From the NCBI GenBank assembly GCA_018261895.1, contig JAGTRT010000009.1, positions 1-64,000 on the forward strand: 64,000 nt of DNA. Reading direction: 5' to 3'. Source of the DNA: Pseudomonadota bacterium (lineage in GTDB: Bacteria; Pseudomonadota; Gammaproteobacteria; Burkholderiales; Rhodocyclaceae). Every line of letters starts with the position of its first letter. The stretch's first letter is position 1. Below the pieces are notes generated by a model. The model did not search any database. It saw only the letters and a program-made list of their open reading frames with translations, and was not told the origin of the DNA. The translations under genes were made by a program, and so were the position numbers. Of this stretch, positions 39,376-49,008 are shown piece by piece.

Positions 39376-40287
39376 ATGAATACATCAGCGCTTGGCCCCA
39401 TGACGGTGATTTCTCTGGATGGAGAAGCAAAGAACTCCACGGAGAAAGTATTTCGCGGTGTCTGGCGGATATCCATCGCCGTCCTTGTCATATTGCTTCT
39501 TTTCCTGGCCTGGCTTGTCCGGGCGGGCGACCTGTACGATTCCAACTCCGATTTCGCCTACAACATCGGCCTGATCGGCGGATTGCTGATGCTCAGCCTG
39601 CTGTTCTATCCGCTGAGAAAGCGGATTCATGCACTGGGGCGCCTGGGGACGATGGAGTCCTGGTTCAAGTTCCACATGATCGCCGGTATTACCGGGCCGC
39701 TTCTGGTGCTTTTCCATTCGACCTTCAAAACCGGTTCGCTGAATGGTGCGATGGCGCTCTATGCGATGCTGCTGGTTGCATCCAGTGGCGTGATCGGGCG
39801 CTTCATCTATCGCCATGTCCACCAGGGGCTCTATGGCAAGCACCTGACGCTGGCCGAGGTAACCGCAGAACTGGGCGAATGTGCGGAGCATGTCAAATCC
39901 GTTTTTGCCTTGCGTCCGGATATCGAGCCCAGACTGAAGGCATTTCAGGAAATGGCGTTTGACCAGTCTGGATCCTGGTTGTCGCGGACTTGGCGCTTCA
40001 TGACCTTGCGCTGGCGCAGCCAACGCCTGGCCAAGGCTGTTCGGTATGACGCCAAAAAAGCCTTGAGCAAGCTGTTCCGCAAGCAAGGCGGGCGGCGTCG
40101 GGAGGTCATCGTCAATTACCGATTGGCGCGGCAACAAATTGACCAATACCTCGATGCGGTGGTCAAGGCCTCCCAATTGGAGGTGTGGGAAAAGCTATTT
40201 TCGTATTGGCACCTGATCCACGTGCCTTTCCTTTATTTGCTGGTCTTCAGTGGAGTCGTCCATGTCGTTGCGGTCCACATGTATTGA
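39376..40287 (+). CDS. Histidine-rich inner-membrane protein, candidate b-type cytochrome
   Basis: A 303-residue membrane protein with about five hydrophobic segments, four in the first half and one at the very C-terminus (HVPFLYLLVFSGVVHVVAVH). Histidines sit where haem b ligands could be: WFKFHMIAG, LLVLFHSTF, YRHVHQGLY, WHLIHVPF and VVHVVAVHMY. Between lies a long basic cytoplasmic loop. It resembles ferric-reductase-like or cytochrome b transmembrane partners of multihaem cytochromes, passing electrons between quinone or cytoplasmic donors and the periplasm. That role is inference. Start ATG 39376 is the first plausible one. It overlaps the 24-haem gene by 26 bp. Confidence 0.7.
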   Translation: MNTSALGPMTVISLDGEAKNSTEKVFRGVWRISIAVLVILLLFLAWLVRAGDLYDSNSDFAYNIGLIGGLLMLSLLFYPLRKRIHALGRLGTMESWFKFHMIAGITGPLLVLFHSTFKTGSLNGAMALYAMLLVASSGVIGRFIYRHVHQGLYGKHLTLAEVTAELGECAEHVKSVFALRPDIEPRLKAFQEMAFDQSGSWLSRTWRFMTLRWRSQRLAKAVRYDAKKALSKLFRKQGGRRREVIVNYRLARQQIDQYLDAVVKASQLEVWEKLFSYWHLIHVPFLYLLVFSGVVHVVAVHMY

Positions 40288-42094
40288 CCGGCTGTTCTCC
40301 CTCCTGGCGATTGTTGCTGCCCTCACGGTTAGTGAAGGGGTGTTCGCGCAATCGATCGAAAAGGTGCTCATGCCTGGCGAAGTCATCGCCGGACATGCCA
40401 AGTACGAGAACGACTGCGAGCAGTGCCATCAGCGGTTCGACAAGAAGGCCCAGGCCAAGCTCTGTATCGACTGCCACAAGGATATCGGGGTCGATATCCG
40501 AAACAAGACCCGCTTGCACGGACATCTTGAGGACAACAATTGCCGCAACTGCCATACCGACCATAAGGGGCGAACGGCCAATATCGCACCGATCGACAAA
40601 AAGAAATTCGATCATGCGAAGACCGATTTCAAGCTGCTTGGTGCCCACAAGGACACCAAATGCGAAAGCTGCCATTTGCCAAAGCGCAAATACCGGGAAG
40701 CGCCGAAGCTCTGCAACGATTGCCACAAGAAAATCGATGACGAGAAAGGGCACAAGGGCCATCTCGGTACCAAGTGCGAGAACTGCCACAACGAGAAGAA
40801 GTGGACCGAAACCAAGTTCGATCACGAAAAAACCAAGTTCTCGCTGGTTGGCGGCAAGCATGCCGATGTCAAGTGCAAGGAATGTCACGAAGACAAGACC
40901 TACCAGAAAACGCCGTTAACCTGTAATGGCTGCCACAAGAAGATCGATCAGGAAAAGGGGCACAAGGGGCGCTACGGCATCAAGTGCGAGTCCTGCCACA
41001 ACGACAAGGGGTGGAAGGAGATCGACTTCGATCATGACAAGGACACCAAATACGCCCTGAAGGGCAAGCACCGCCAGGCCAAGTGCAATACCTGCCACCT
41101 GCCGGAAAAGGGAAACATCTACCAGTCAAAGCTGCCGACCAAGTGCTTTGCCTGTCACAAGAAGGATGACCAGGAAAAAGGCCATCGGGGCGAACTGGGC
41201 GAAAAGTGCGAGAGCTGCCATAACGAACGCGACTGGAAAAAATCCGAGTTCGATCACGACGACACCGATTTTCCCCTGCGCGACAAGCACAAGGACGCCA
41301 AATGCGACACTTGCCACAAGGGCGGCGTCAGCGGCCCCAAAGCCACGAAATTGAAGGTGGAAACCGCCTGTATTGCCTGTCACCGCAAAAATGACGACGA
41401 GAAGGGGCACAAGGGGCGCTACGGCGAGAAGTGTGGCACCTGCCATACCGCCAAGGAGTGGAAGACCAGTACCTTCAATCATGACAAGGAAACCAAGTAC
41501 CTGCTCAAGGGCAAGCACCGGGAAACCAAATGCGATGCCTGCCATTTGCCGGAGAAAGGCAATATCTACAAAACCAGGCTGGAGGAAACCTGTATTGCTT
41601 GTCACAAGAAGGACGACAAGCATAAGGGCCAGCTCGGCAACAAGTGCGAGAACTGCCATGACGAAAAGAAATGGAAGGATGCGCCCTTCGATCACAACAA
41701 GTCGCGCTTTGCGCTGACCGGCAGCCACGCCAAGGTTGAATGCAAAAAGTGCCACCTGACGCCAGCCTTCAAGGATGCACCGCTGACCTGCAACGGCTGT
41801 CATGAAAAGGACGACAAGCACAAGGGCGGCTACGGCAAGAAATGCGAAACCTGCCACACCACCGGTACCTGGAAGACTTGGGATTTCGATCATGCGGCTA
41901 CGCGCTTTGTGCTGACTGGCAAGCACACCAAAATTGAATGCAAGGATTGCCACAAGGAGACAAAGACCAAAGCGATCAAGCCTTCACGATCCTGTTTTTC
42001 TTGTCATGCCCAAGACGATATTCACAACGGCGGATTTGGCGTCCAGTGCGAGATTTGCCACATTTCATCGAACTGGAAGTATGTCAAACGATAG
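40262..42094 (+). CDS. Secreted 24-haem c-type cytochrome
   Basis: A 610-residue exported cytochrome with signal peptide (LFSLLAIVAALTVSEGVFA). By hand count it has 24 CxxCH haem sites, from CEQCH near the mature N-terminus to CEICH near the end. It is built from repeated blocks of the form KCESCHNxxxW, xFDHxxTxFxLxGKH, CxxCH, TCxxCHKKxDxEKGHKG, with many extra His for second axial ligands, and is very Lys-rich. The pattern is that of cytochrome c3-like multihaem proteins. GTG 40250 is possible, but ATG 40262 has GGAG at good spacing. It overlaps the membrane-protein gene and precedes the giant cytochrome, so it is the likely periplasmic relay between them. Confidence 0.93.
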   Translation: MSLRSTCIDRLFSLLAIVAALTVSEGVFAQSIEKVLMPGEVIAGHAKYENDCEQCHQRFDKKAQAKLCIDCHKDIGVDIRNKTRLHGHLEDNNCRNCHTDHKGRTANIAPIDKKKFDHAKTDFKLLGAHKDTKCESCHLPKRKYREAPKLCNDCHKKIDDEKGHKGHLGTKCENCHNEKKWTETKFDHEKTKFSLVGGKHADVKCKECHEDKTYQKTPLTCNGCHKKIDQEKGHKGRYGIKCESCHNDKGWKEIDFDHDKDTKYALKGKHRQAKCNTCHLPEKGNIYQSKLPTKCFACHKKDDQEKGHRGELGEKCESCHNERDWKKSEFDHDDTDFPLRDKHKDAKCDTCHKGGVSGPKATKLKVETACIACHRKNDDEKGHKGRYGEKCGTCHTAKEWKTSTFNHDKETKYLLKGKHRETKCDACHLPEKGNIYKTRLEETCIACHKKDDKHKGQLGNKCENCHDEKKWKDAPFDHNKSRFALTGSHAKVECKKCHLTPAFKDAPLTCNGCHEKDDKHKGGYGKKCETCHTTGTWKTWDFDHAATRFVLTGKHTKIECKDCHKETKTKAIKPSRSCFSCHAQDDIHNGGFGVQCEICHISSNWKYVKR

Positions 42095-42249
42095 GTGAAT
42101 TTTTGTTTGTGTGATATTTTCCCGCCTAATTGATTTTCGAATTTTGAAGTCCGTTGTCATCTCGTGCGGTTATTGATGTCTTTTTTGCATTTCTTGCGTC
42201 TGGCTCGAGGTTTGGGTTTCGGCGGTTGATTGATGGTTGGGGTATTCCG
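42095..42249. other. AT-rich gap between the two multihaem cytochrome genes
   Basis: 155 bp, AT-rich (including GTTTGTGTGATATTTTCC). It may hold a separate promoter for the giant cytochrome. No terminator hairpin is obvious. Confidence 0.4.
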
Positions 42250-45200
42250 ATGAAACTATTGCGTCGCCTGTCGCTGGTTCTAATTCCTGTGGCCGTGCTC
42301 CTGTTTGGGGCGTGGGGGCAGGCAATTGGCCAATCAGAGACAAGCGGCGCAGTGCCGGGGCTGGCCTTCGATCATGCACAGACTGGATTCCTGCTGGATA
42401 GCGCGCACAAAGCTGTGGCCTGTGAATCCTGTCATACCTCTGCGACCTTCCGTGGGACCCCGAAAACCTGTGCAACCTGTCACGGTGGGCCGGGGACGCG
42501 TGCCCCGGGCAAGTCGCCGAACCATATTCAGACTGGAAGCATCGCTTGCGACACATGCCACGTGACGACCAATTGGCAATCGGCCAGGATGAATCACAAT
42601 GCAGTTTCTACGGTTGCCTGTAGCGTCTGTCACGATGGCAAGCATGCTGATTCAAATGCCTTGGGCAAGTCGGTTAGCCACGTACCCACCATTGCGGCCT
42701 GTAGCACCTGTCACCTGAATTCAACAGCTTTTTCACCGGCAACGATGAGTCACGCCGGAACTGCTGGTCAATGTAATTCCTGCCACAGCGGGGCTTTTGT
42801 TTCGGTCAATGCCCAAGCCAAGGGGGCAAATCACGTTACGACCACGGCGCAATGTGATCAATGCCATCCGACGACTGTATCCTGGTATGCCAATGCTTTT
42901 GATCACGTAGCAACGCCGCCGGTAGATGGTCGTTGCGCTGATTGTCACAACGGTACGCGGGCGTTGGGTAAATCGGTTCGTCATCTTCCAACAACCGTGC
43001 AGTGTGATACCTGCCATAAAAACACCACCACATTTACTGGTGCGCAAATGAATCATGCGGGTACCACCGGTACCTGTTCAACTTGTCACAGCGGGAGCTT
43101 TACCGGTATCAATGCGCTGACCAAGCCGTTGACACACGTTTCTACCACGGCGCAGTGCGATAGCTGCCACACGAATACTGCCAGTTGGCAGGGGGCAAAG
43201 TTCGACCACGCCACGGTTACCCCGTCCGTAGCTGGCCGTTGCGCTACCTGTCACAACGGTAGCACGGCATTAGGCATGCCGTCTTTGGCCACACATATTC
43301 CGACGACGGCGTCGTGCGACGTTTGTCACACTGGATTTACGGCTTTTGCTCCAACCCGAATGAATCACGCCGGCACCACCGGGCCGGCGTCTGCAGGCAA
43401 TTGTTCAACTTGCCATAGCGGCACTTATGTATCGAGCAATGCACAGAAACAGTCGGCGACCCACATTGTTGATGGCCGCCAATGCGATACCTGCCATACG
43501 TCCACGATTACATGGGCAACTGCTACCTGGGCTCACGATCCAGCAAATACCAACTGTTCGACTTGCCACAACAATAGCCCGACCATTGGTATGCCGACGA
43601 CGCATATTCCGACAACAGCGTCGTGTTCAAATTGCCACAAGAATTTTGTTTCTTTCCGCCCGGCAGCAATGGATCACACCGGGCTGACGAACTGCACGAC
43701 CTGCCACGGTGGTGGTTACAAATATGTGAATGCAAAAGCCAAGTCGGCGAGCCATATTCCGACGACGGCTGAGTGCAGTACTTGTCACTCCGGATTTTCG
43801 GTTTTCGCTCCGGCAACGATGAATCATGCTGCGACTGCGGGGCCGGTAGCAGCAGGAAACTGCCTGACCTGCCATAACGGCACTTTCGCCGCAGCCAACG
43901 CGGCCGCGAAGCCGGTATCTCACATTCCTACAGGGGCGCAATCCTGTGACTCTTGTCACAGCACATCTGCCTGGAAGCCAACGAGCTATTCCCATAGTGG
44001 CGTGGTGGTCGGCAGTTGTGGAACCTGTCACAACGGCACCGGCGCTCTTGGCAAGTCGGCCAAACACTTGCCGACCTCGGTTGCCTGCGATGTATGTCAC
44101 ACCAACTTCAATTCGTTTTCTCCTGCGCGGATGAATCACGCTGGCACCGCCAATCCTTCTGCAACGATTGGTTCGAGTTCCTGTTCAACTTGTCACGGCG
44201 GTGCATATATTTCGATTAATGCGCAGGTCAAACCGTCGACCCACGTTGCAACTAACGCGCAGTGCGACACCTGTCATACATCGAACACCAGTTGGGCAAC
44301 AGCCACATTCGTACATGATCCGGCTAAAGTTACGGGACTTTGTTCTACTTGCCACAACGGTACACCGGTCCTTGGCAAGCCGACGACGCATATTCCGACG
44401 ACTGCTCAGTGTGATACTTGTCACAGCAACAGCAACTTTACTGCCTTCCGTTCCAACGTAACGATGAGCCATTCGGGAACGACGGGTCCGATAGCTCCGG
44501 GTAACTGTTCGAGTTGTCATGGCGGCAATTTCATTTATGCCAATGCACTCGGCAAAACCTCAAACCATGTTGCCACGAATGCCCAGTGCGATACATGCCA
44601 TACCGGTGGTTATGTTTCGTGGCTCGGGGCGACATTTGTTCATGCTGCCAGTGCGACAGGTGCTTGTTCGACTTGCCACAACGGCTCAATCCCTAAGGCA
44701 TACGCCAAGCCCAATACGCACATTCCGACAACGGCGCAGTGCGACACTTGTCATGGCAATTACACTTCATTCAAGCCTGCGGCAATGAATCATAGTGGAA
44801 CTTCGGCACAGTGCTCGGCTTGTCACAGCGGTGGTTTTACGTCGGTGAATGCCATGGCCAAGCCGGTAACGCACATTCCGACCGGGGCACAGTGCGACAC
44901 TTGCCATAACAACGGATTCGTCTCCTTCATGCCAAGTCCGATGAATCATTCGGCGACCCATACGCCTGTTGCCGCTGGGAATTGCTCAACCTGTCACGGT
45001 GATACAGCGCCTTATCTGATTTATAACGCACAGCACAAATCGGCCAATCACGTTAACGATAGCCGTCAGTGCGACTCATGTCATACATCGACGACTACTT
45101 GGGCAACAGCTAGATATACCCACCTCGCCTCGGCCGTCGGGACCTGCGACACTTGCCACAAGCCGACAGGATCTGGTCTCCCGAAGTCGGGTACGCATAT

Positions 45201-48200
45201 TCCGACTACTGCACAGTGCGACACTTGCCACAATTCATACGTGGCCTTTTCACCGGCAACGATGAGCCATACGGGTACGGCGAACAACTGTCTGAACTGT
45301 CATAACGGCGCCTACGCCACAGTGAATGCTCAGGCTCGCTCCGCAAAACATATCCCAACCGGGACCCAATCCTGCGACACCTGCCATGGAACGGTAGCGT
45401 GGAAACCGACAACCTATACCCACACAGGGGTGGTACCGGGTTCTTGCGGCTCCTGCCACAACGGGACCAACGCCCTGACGAAGTCGGCCTCTCACCTGCC
45501 GACGACAGGCAATGCCTGTGATGACTGCCACAAGAACTATGCGGCATTTACGCCGGCCAAGATGAACCATTCGACGGGTAGTGTGGCTGTTACAGGGAAT
45601 TGTTCAACCTGTCACGGTGGTGCCTATCTGTCGATTAATGCCCAGATCAAATCGCCGACGCACATTGCCGATAACCGTCAATGTGATACATGTCATACCT
45701 CGACCACAACTTGGGCAACTGCTACGTTTGCGCATGATTCGAGTGCGGCGGGCAAATGCTCAAACTGCCACAACGGCACGAATGCCCTCGGCAAACCGAC
45801 GACACATATCCCGACGACCGCGCAGTGTGACAGCTGCCACAAAAATTATAGTTCCTTCCGCCCGGCCACGATGAGCCATACCGGTACGACCGGGCCTTTG
45901 GCTGTCGGAAATTGTTCAACCTGTCACGCTGGTGCCTTTGTGTCTGTCAATGCACTGGCCAAACCGACGACGCACATTCCGGTGACCGGGCAGTGCGACA
46001 CCTGTCACACCAAGGGGTATTCGACCTGGTCGCCAGCCGTCATGAGTCATACTGGCCTGAGCAGTTGTACGACCTGCCATAGCGGGGTTTATTTGCTGCA
46101 GAATGCCCAGATCAAGCCGGCAACACATGTGCCAACCACTGCGCAATGCAGTACCTGCCACAGTTCGACGACCTCATGGGCGACAGTTACCTTCAACCAC
46201 ACCGGAAATACAGCTGCTTGCTCAACTTGCCACAATGGTACCCAGGCCCTTGGCAAACCGACTAACCACATTCCGACGACGGCGAGCTGCGACACTTGCC
46301 ACAAGAATTTCACTGCGTTCAACCCGGCTGCGATGAGTCATGTTTCAACCGTCGGTCCGATTGCTGCGGGGAATTGTTCGACTTGCCATAGTGGCTCGTA
46401 TATTTTTGCCAACGCCCAGGCCAAGTCGGCCAACCACGTGGTTACGTCGGCTCAGTGCGATACTTGCCACAACTCGACGGTAAGTTGGGTTGGTGCTTCT
46501 TATGCCCACAATGCCAGTGCGACAGGCACATGTTCGAACTGCCACAATGGGACAACGGCGCTTGGTAAACCTTCCGGCACTCATATCCCGACGTCGGCTC
46601 AATGTGATACATGTCACACGAACTTTACCGCCTTCAAGCCGGCAAAGATGAATCACGCAGGGACAGCAGCGCAATGTACGACCTGTCACTCAGGTGGATA
46701 TGTGACTTCCAATGCACAGGCCAAGCCGCTTGGCCATATTCCAACCGGTGGGCAGTGCGATACCTGCCACAACAACGGCTTTGTCTCGTTTATGCCGAGC
46801 CCGATGAATCACTCAGCGACCAACGCACCCGTTGCCGCAGGGAATTGTTCGACCTGTCACGGTGACAGCGCGCCATATCTAATCTATAACGCGCAGCACA
46901 AATCGGCCAACCACGTAAACGATAGTCGTCAGTGCGATACCTGCCATACGTCAACGACCACCTGGGCGACGGCTAAATATTCCCACCTGGCTACGGCTGT
47001 GGGGACCTGCGATACATGCCACAAGCCGACCGGTTCCGGGCTGCCGAAACCGAGCACTCACGTTCCGACAACTGCCCAGTGCGACACCTGTCATAACTCC
47101 TACGTGGCATTTTCACCCGCGACGATGAATCACGGAGGAACGAGCGGCAATTGCCTTAGCTGTCACAACGGAGGCTACACCACAGTGAATGCCCAGGTAC
47201 GGTCAGGCAATCACATCCCGACAGGAACGCGTTCGTGCGATGAGTGTCATGGTACGGTAGCCTGGAAACCTGCGACCTACAACCATAGTGGTGTGGCGGC
47301 GGGCTCCTGCGTCACTTGTCACAACGGTACCCTTGCGCTGAACAAGCCGGCTTCCCATTTGCCGACCAATGCGGCCTGCGATACCTGCCATACGAATTTC
47401 GTCGCCTTCGCTCCGGCCAAGATGAACCACGCCGGAACCAATACGCCGGCTGCGGCAAATAACTGTTCGACCTGCCACAGCGGTGGCTATCTTTCGATCA
47501 ATGCACAGGTCAAGTCGGCGACTCACGTCACGACTTCAGCGCAGTGCGATACCTGCCACAAGTCAACGGTTTCCTGGGCCACAGCGACCTTCGTCCATGA
47601 TGCGACTACGGTCGGCAAATGTTCAACATGCCATAACGGCACGACTGCGCTGGCCAAGCCGTCGACGCATATACCGACGACGGCTCAGTGCGATACATGT
47701 CACAAGAATACGACTTCGTTCCGTCCGGCCTCAATGAGCCATGCAGCGACGACTGGACCGGTGGCGATTGGCAACTGTTCTACCTGCCACGGTGGGGCGT
47801 ACGTAACCGTTAATGCTCTGGCCAAGCCGACCTCCCATATTCCTGTGACCGGTCAGTGTGATACGTGTCACAACAAGGGTTATGTCTCCTGGGCACCGGC
47901 TACCATGAGCCATACAGGGCTGACCAGTTGTACAACCTGCCATAGCGGTGCCTATGTTGCGCAGAACGCACAAATCAAAACGGCGACGCATATTGTGACG
48001 ACGGCGCAGTGCAGCACCTGTCACAACTCGACGACGACTTGGGCAACCGGTACGTTCAACCATTCGGGGGTAGTTGCTGGCAGTTGCTCAACCTGCCATA
48101 ACGGAACCAATGCGTTGGGAAAACCAACTTTGCATATCCCGACAACAGCAACCTGTGACACTTGCCACAAGAACTACACGACCTTCAACCCGGCAACGAT

Positions 48201-49008
48201 GACCCATAACGGTGTCACGACGCCAAACGGTGCTTGTGCGACCTGTCACAATGGTGCATACACTGCCGCAGGTGCCTTGGCCAAAAATGTGGCGCATATA
48301 CCAACCACCCAATCCTGCAATATCTGCCACTCGACGACAGCCTGGAAACCGACTACTTTCTCGCATACAGGCATTACTGCCGCTTGCTCAAGTTGTCACA
48401 ACGGTACCGCTGCGCAGGGCAAGCCGACAGTACATATTCCGAGCGGGGCCAAGGAATGCAACCTATGTCACCGTACCGGGCTCGCATGGTTGCCCTTGCT
48501 CAACTATTCGCATACCGAGACGACAAACTGCACCAGTTGCCACCTAGCTTCGTATCCGGGGATGGACGTAAAGCAGGCGAACCACGTGCCGACCACTTCT
48601 GGTTGTGAAATTTGCCATACCACGACCGCTTGGTCTCCGATGAAGAAACCCTATGCGCATACCGGGGTTGTCAGTGGAACGTGTGCGACTTGCCATACCG
48701 GGAATTACACGGGAGTGCTTGGCAAGCCTAGCAATCACATTCCGACAACCTTGCCAGCTGGCATGCCAGGTAACGAATGTTCGCTGTGCCATAGCAGCAA
48801 GACAACCTTCTCGACGGAGCGGATGAATCACGGAACGATGCAGACGTCCTGCGTCACCTGTCACGACAGCACTTCATCGTACCTAGGGTCGATGGATAAA
48901 GTCACTCGCGGTTCCCGGCATCATAACTCGACCGGGAAGGACTGTTCCTCCTCGGGTTGTCATAGGCCACTGGGCTCCAAGGGTACTGCCTACACCAAAT
49001 GGGATTGA
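42250..49008 (+). CDS. Giant secreted multihaem cytochrome, 84 CxxCH plus one CX4CH
   Basis: A 2,252-residue exported protein (signal MKLLRRLSLVLIPVAVLLFG, cleavage near QAIGQ; no lipobox). By hand count it has 84 CxxCH sites, one every 27 residues or so, and a last CSSSGCH (CX4CH). Between sites, four linker types recur in order: B with MNH/MSHxGT, C with SGAYVSVNAQAK and HIPT, D with TTTWATATFxHD, and A with NGTxALGKP and HIPT. Each has one conserved His, which can supply the second axial ligand. Hemes 31-54 and 55-78 form a 24-heme super-repeat. It is poor in charged residues, unlike the 24-haem protein. It ends with TGATG overlap onto the outer-membrane gene. Function inferred: long-range electron transfer at the cell surface. 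Confidence 0.93.
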   Translation: MKLLRRLSLVLIPVAVLLFGAWGQAIGQSETSGAVPGLAFDHAQTGFLLDSAHKAVACESCHTSATFRGTPKTCATCHGGPGTRAPGKSPNHIQTGSIACDTCHVTTNWQSARMNHNAVSTVACSVCHDGKHADSNALGKSVSHVPTIAACSTCHLNSTAFSPATMSHAGTAGQCNSCHSGAFVSVNAQAKGANHVTTTAQCDQCHPTTVSWYANAFDHVATPPVDGRCADCHNGTRALGKSVRHLPTTVQCDTCHKNTTTFTGAQMNHAGTTGTCSTCHSGSFTGINALTKPLTHVSTTAQCDSCHTNTASWQGAKFDHATVTPSVAGRCATCHNGSTALGMPSLATHIPTTASCDVCHTGFTAFAPTRMNHAGTTGPASAGNCSTCHSGTYVSSNAQKQSATHIVDGRQCDTCHTSTITWATATWAHDPANTNCSTCHNNSPTIGMPTTHIPTTASCSNCHKNFVSFRPAAMDHTGLTNCTTCHGGGYKYVNAKAKSASHIPTTAECSTCHSGFSVFAPATMNHAATAGPVAAGNCLTCHNGTFAAANAAAKPVSHIPTGAQSCDSCHSTSAWKPTSYSHSGVVVGSCGTCHNGTGALGKSAKHLPTSVACDVCHTNFNSFSPARMNHAGTANPSATIGSSSCSTCHGGAYISINAQVKPSTHVATNAQCDTCHTSNTSWATATFVHDPAKVTGLCSTCHNGTPVLGKPTTHIPTTAQCDTCHSNSNFTAFRSNVTMSHSGTTGPIAPGNCSSCHGGNFIYANALGKTSNHVATNAQCDTCHTGGYVSWLGATFVHAASATGACSTCHNGSIPKAYAKPNTHIPTTAQCDTCHGNYTSFKPAAMNHSGTSAQCSACHSGGFTSVNAMAKPVTHIPTGAQCDTCHNNGFVSFMPSPMNHSATHTPVAAGNCSTCHGDTAPYLIYNAQHKSANHVNDSRQCDSCHTSTTTWATARYTHLASAVGTCDTCHKPTGSGLPKSGTHIPTTAQCDTCHNSYVAFSPATMSHTGTANNCLNCHNGAYATVNAQARSAKHIPTGTQSCDTCHGTVAWKPTTYTHTGVVPGSCGSCHNGTNALTKSASHLPTTGNACDDCHKNYAAFTPAKMNHSTGSVAVTGNCSTCHGGAYLSINAQIKSPTHIADNRQCDTCHTSTTTWATATFAHDSSAAGKCSNCHNGTNALGKPTTHIPTTAQCDSCHKNYSSFRPATMSHTGTTGPLAVGNCSTCHAGAFVSVNALAKPTTHIPVTGQCDTCHTKGYSTWSPAVMSHTGLSSCTTCHSGVYLLQNAQIKPATHVPTTAQCSTCHSSTTSWATVTFNHTGNTAACSTCHNGTQALGKPTNHIPTTASCDTCHKNFTAFNPAAMSHVSTVGPIAAGNCSTCHSGSYIFANAQAKSANHVVTSAQCDTCHNSTVSWVGASYAHNASATGTCSNCHNGTTALGKPSGTHIPTSAQCDTCHTNFTAFKPAKMNHAGTAAQCTTCHSGGYVTSNAQAKPLGHIPTGGQCDTCHNNGFVSFMPSPMNHSATNAPVAAGNCSTCHGDSAPYLIYNAQHKSANHVNDSRQCDTCHTSTTTWATAKYSHLATAVGTCDTCHKPTGSGLPKPSTHVPTTAQCDTCHNSYVAFSPATMNHGGTSGNCLSCHNGGYTTVNAQVRSGNHIPTGTRSCDECHGTVAWKPATYNHSGVAAGSCVTCHNGTLALNKPASHLPTNAACDTCHTNFVAFAPAKMNHAGTNTPAAANNCSTCHSGGYLSINAQVKSATHVTTSAQCDTCHKSTVSWATATFVHDATTVGKCSTCHNGTTALAKPSTHIPTTAQCDTCHKNTTSFRPASMSHAATTGPVAIGNCSTCHGGAYVTVNALAKPTSHIPVTGQCDTCHNKGYVSWAPATMSHTGLTSCTTCHSGAYVAQNAQIKTATHIVTTAQCSTCHNSTTTWATGTFNHSGVVAGSCSTCHNGTNALGKPTLHIPTTATCDTCHKNYTTFNPATMTHNGVTTPNGACATCHNGAYTAAGALAKNVAHIPTTQSCNICHSTTAWKPTTFSHTGITAACSSCHNGTAAQGKPTVHIPSGAKECNLCHRTGLAWLPLLNYSHTETTNCTSCHLASYPGMDVKQANHVPTTSGCEICHTTTAWSPMKKPYAHTGVVSGTCATCHTGNYTGVLGKPSNHIPTTLPAGMPGNECSLCHSSKTTFSTERMNHGTMQTSCVTCHDSTSSYLGSMDKVTRGSRHHNSTGKDCSSSGCHRPLGSKGTAYTKWD
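44740..48458 (+). repeat. Two tandem copies of a 24-heme super-repeat in the giant cytochrome
   Basis: Unit 1 runs about 44740-46601 and unit 2 about 46602-48458. Haem by haem, the linkers of hemes 31-54 match those of 55-78 in type and often in sequence, e.g. NNGFVSFMPSPMNHSAT, GDxAPYLIYNAQHKSANHV and CDTCHKPTGSGLPK occur in both. This indicates an internal duplication of about 1.86 kb. Hemes 27-29 already resemble hemes 51-53. Confidence 0.85.

Noticed and set aside
42250..49008. Regular short repeats suggesting a CRISPR or satellite array
   Set aside because: The repeats encode CxxCH modules in one open frame with codon variation and no spacer structure; it is a repetitive gene.
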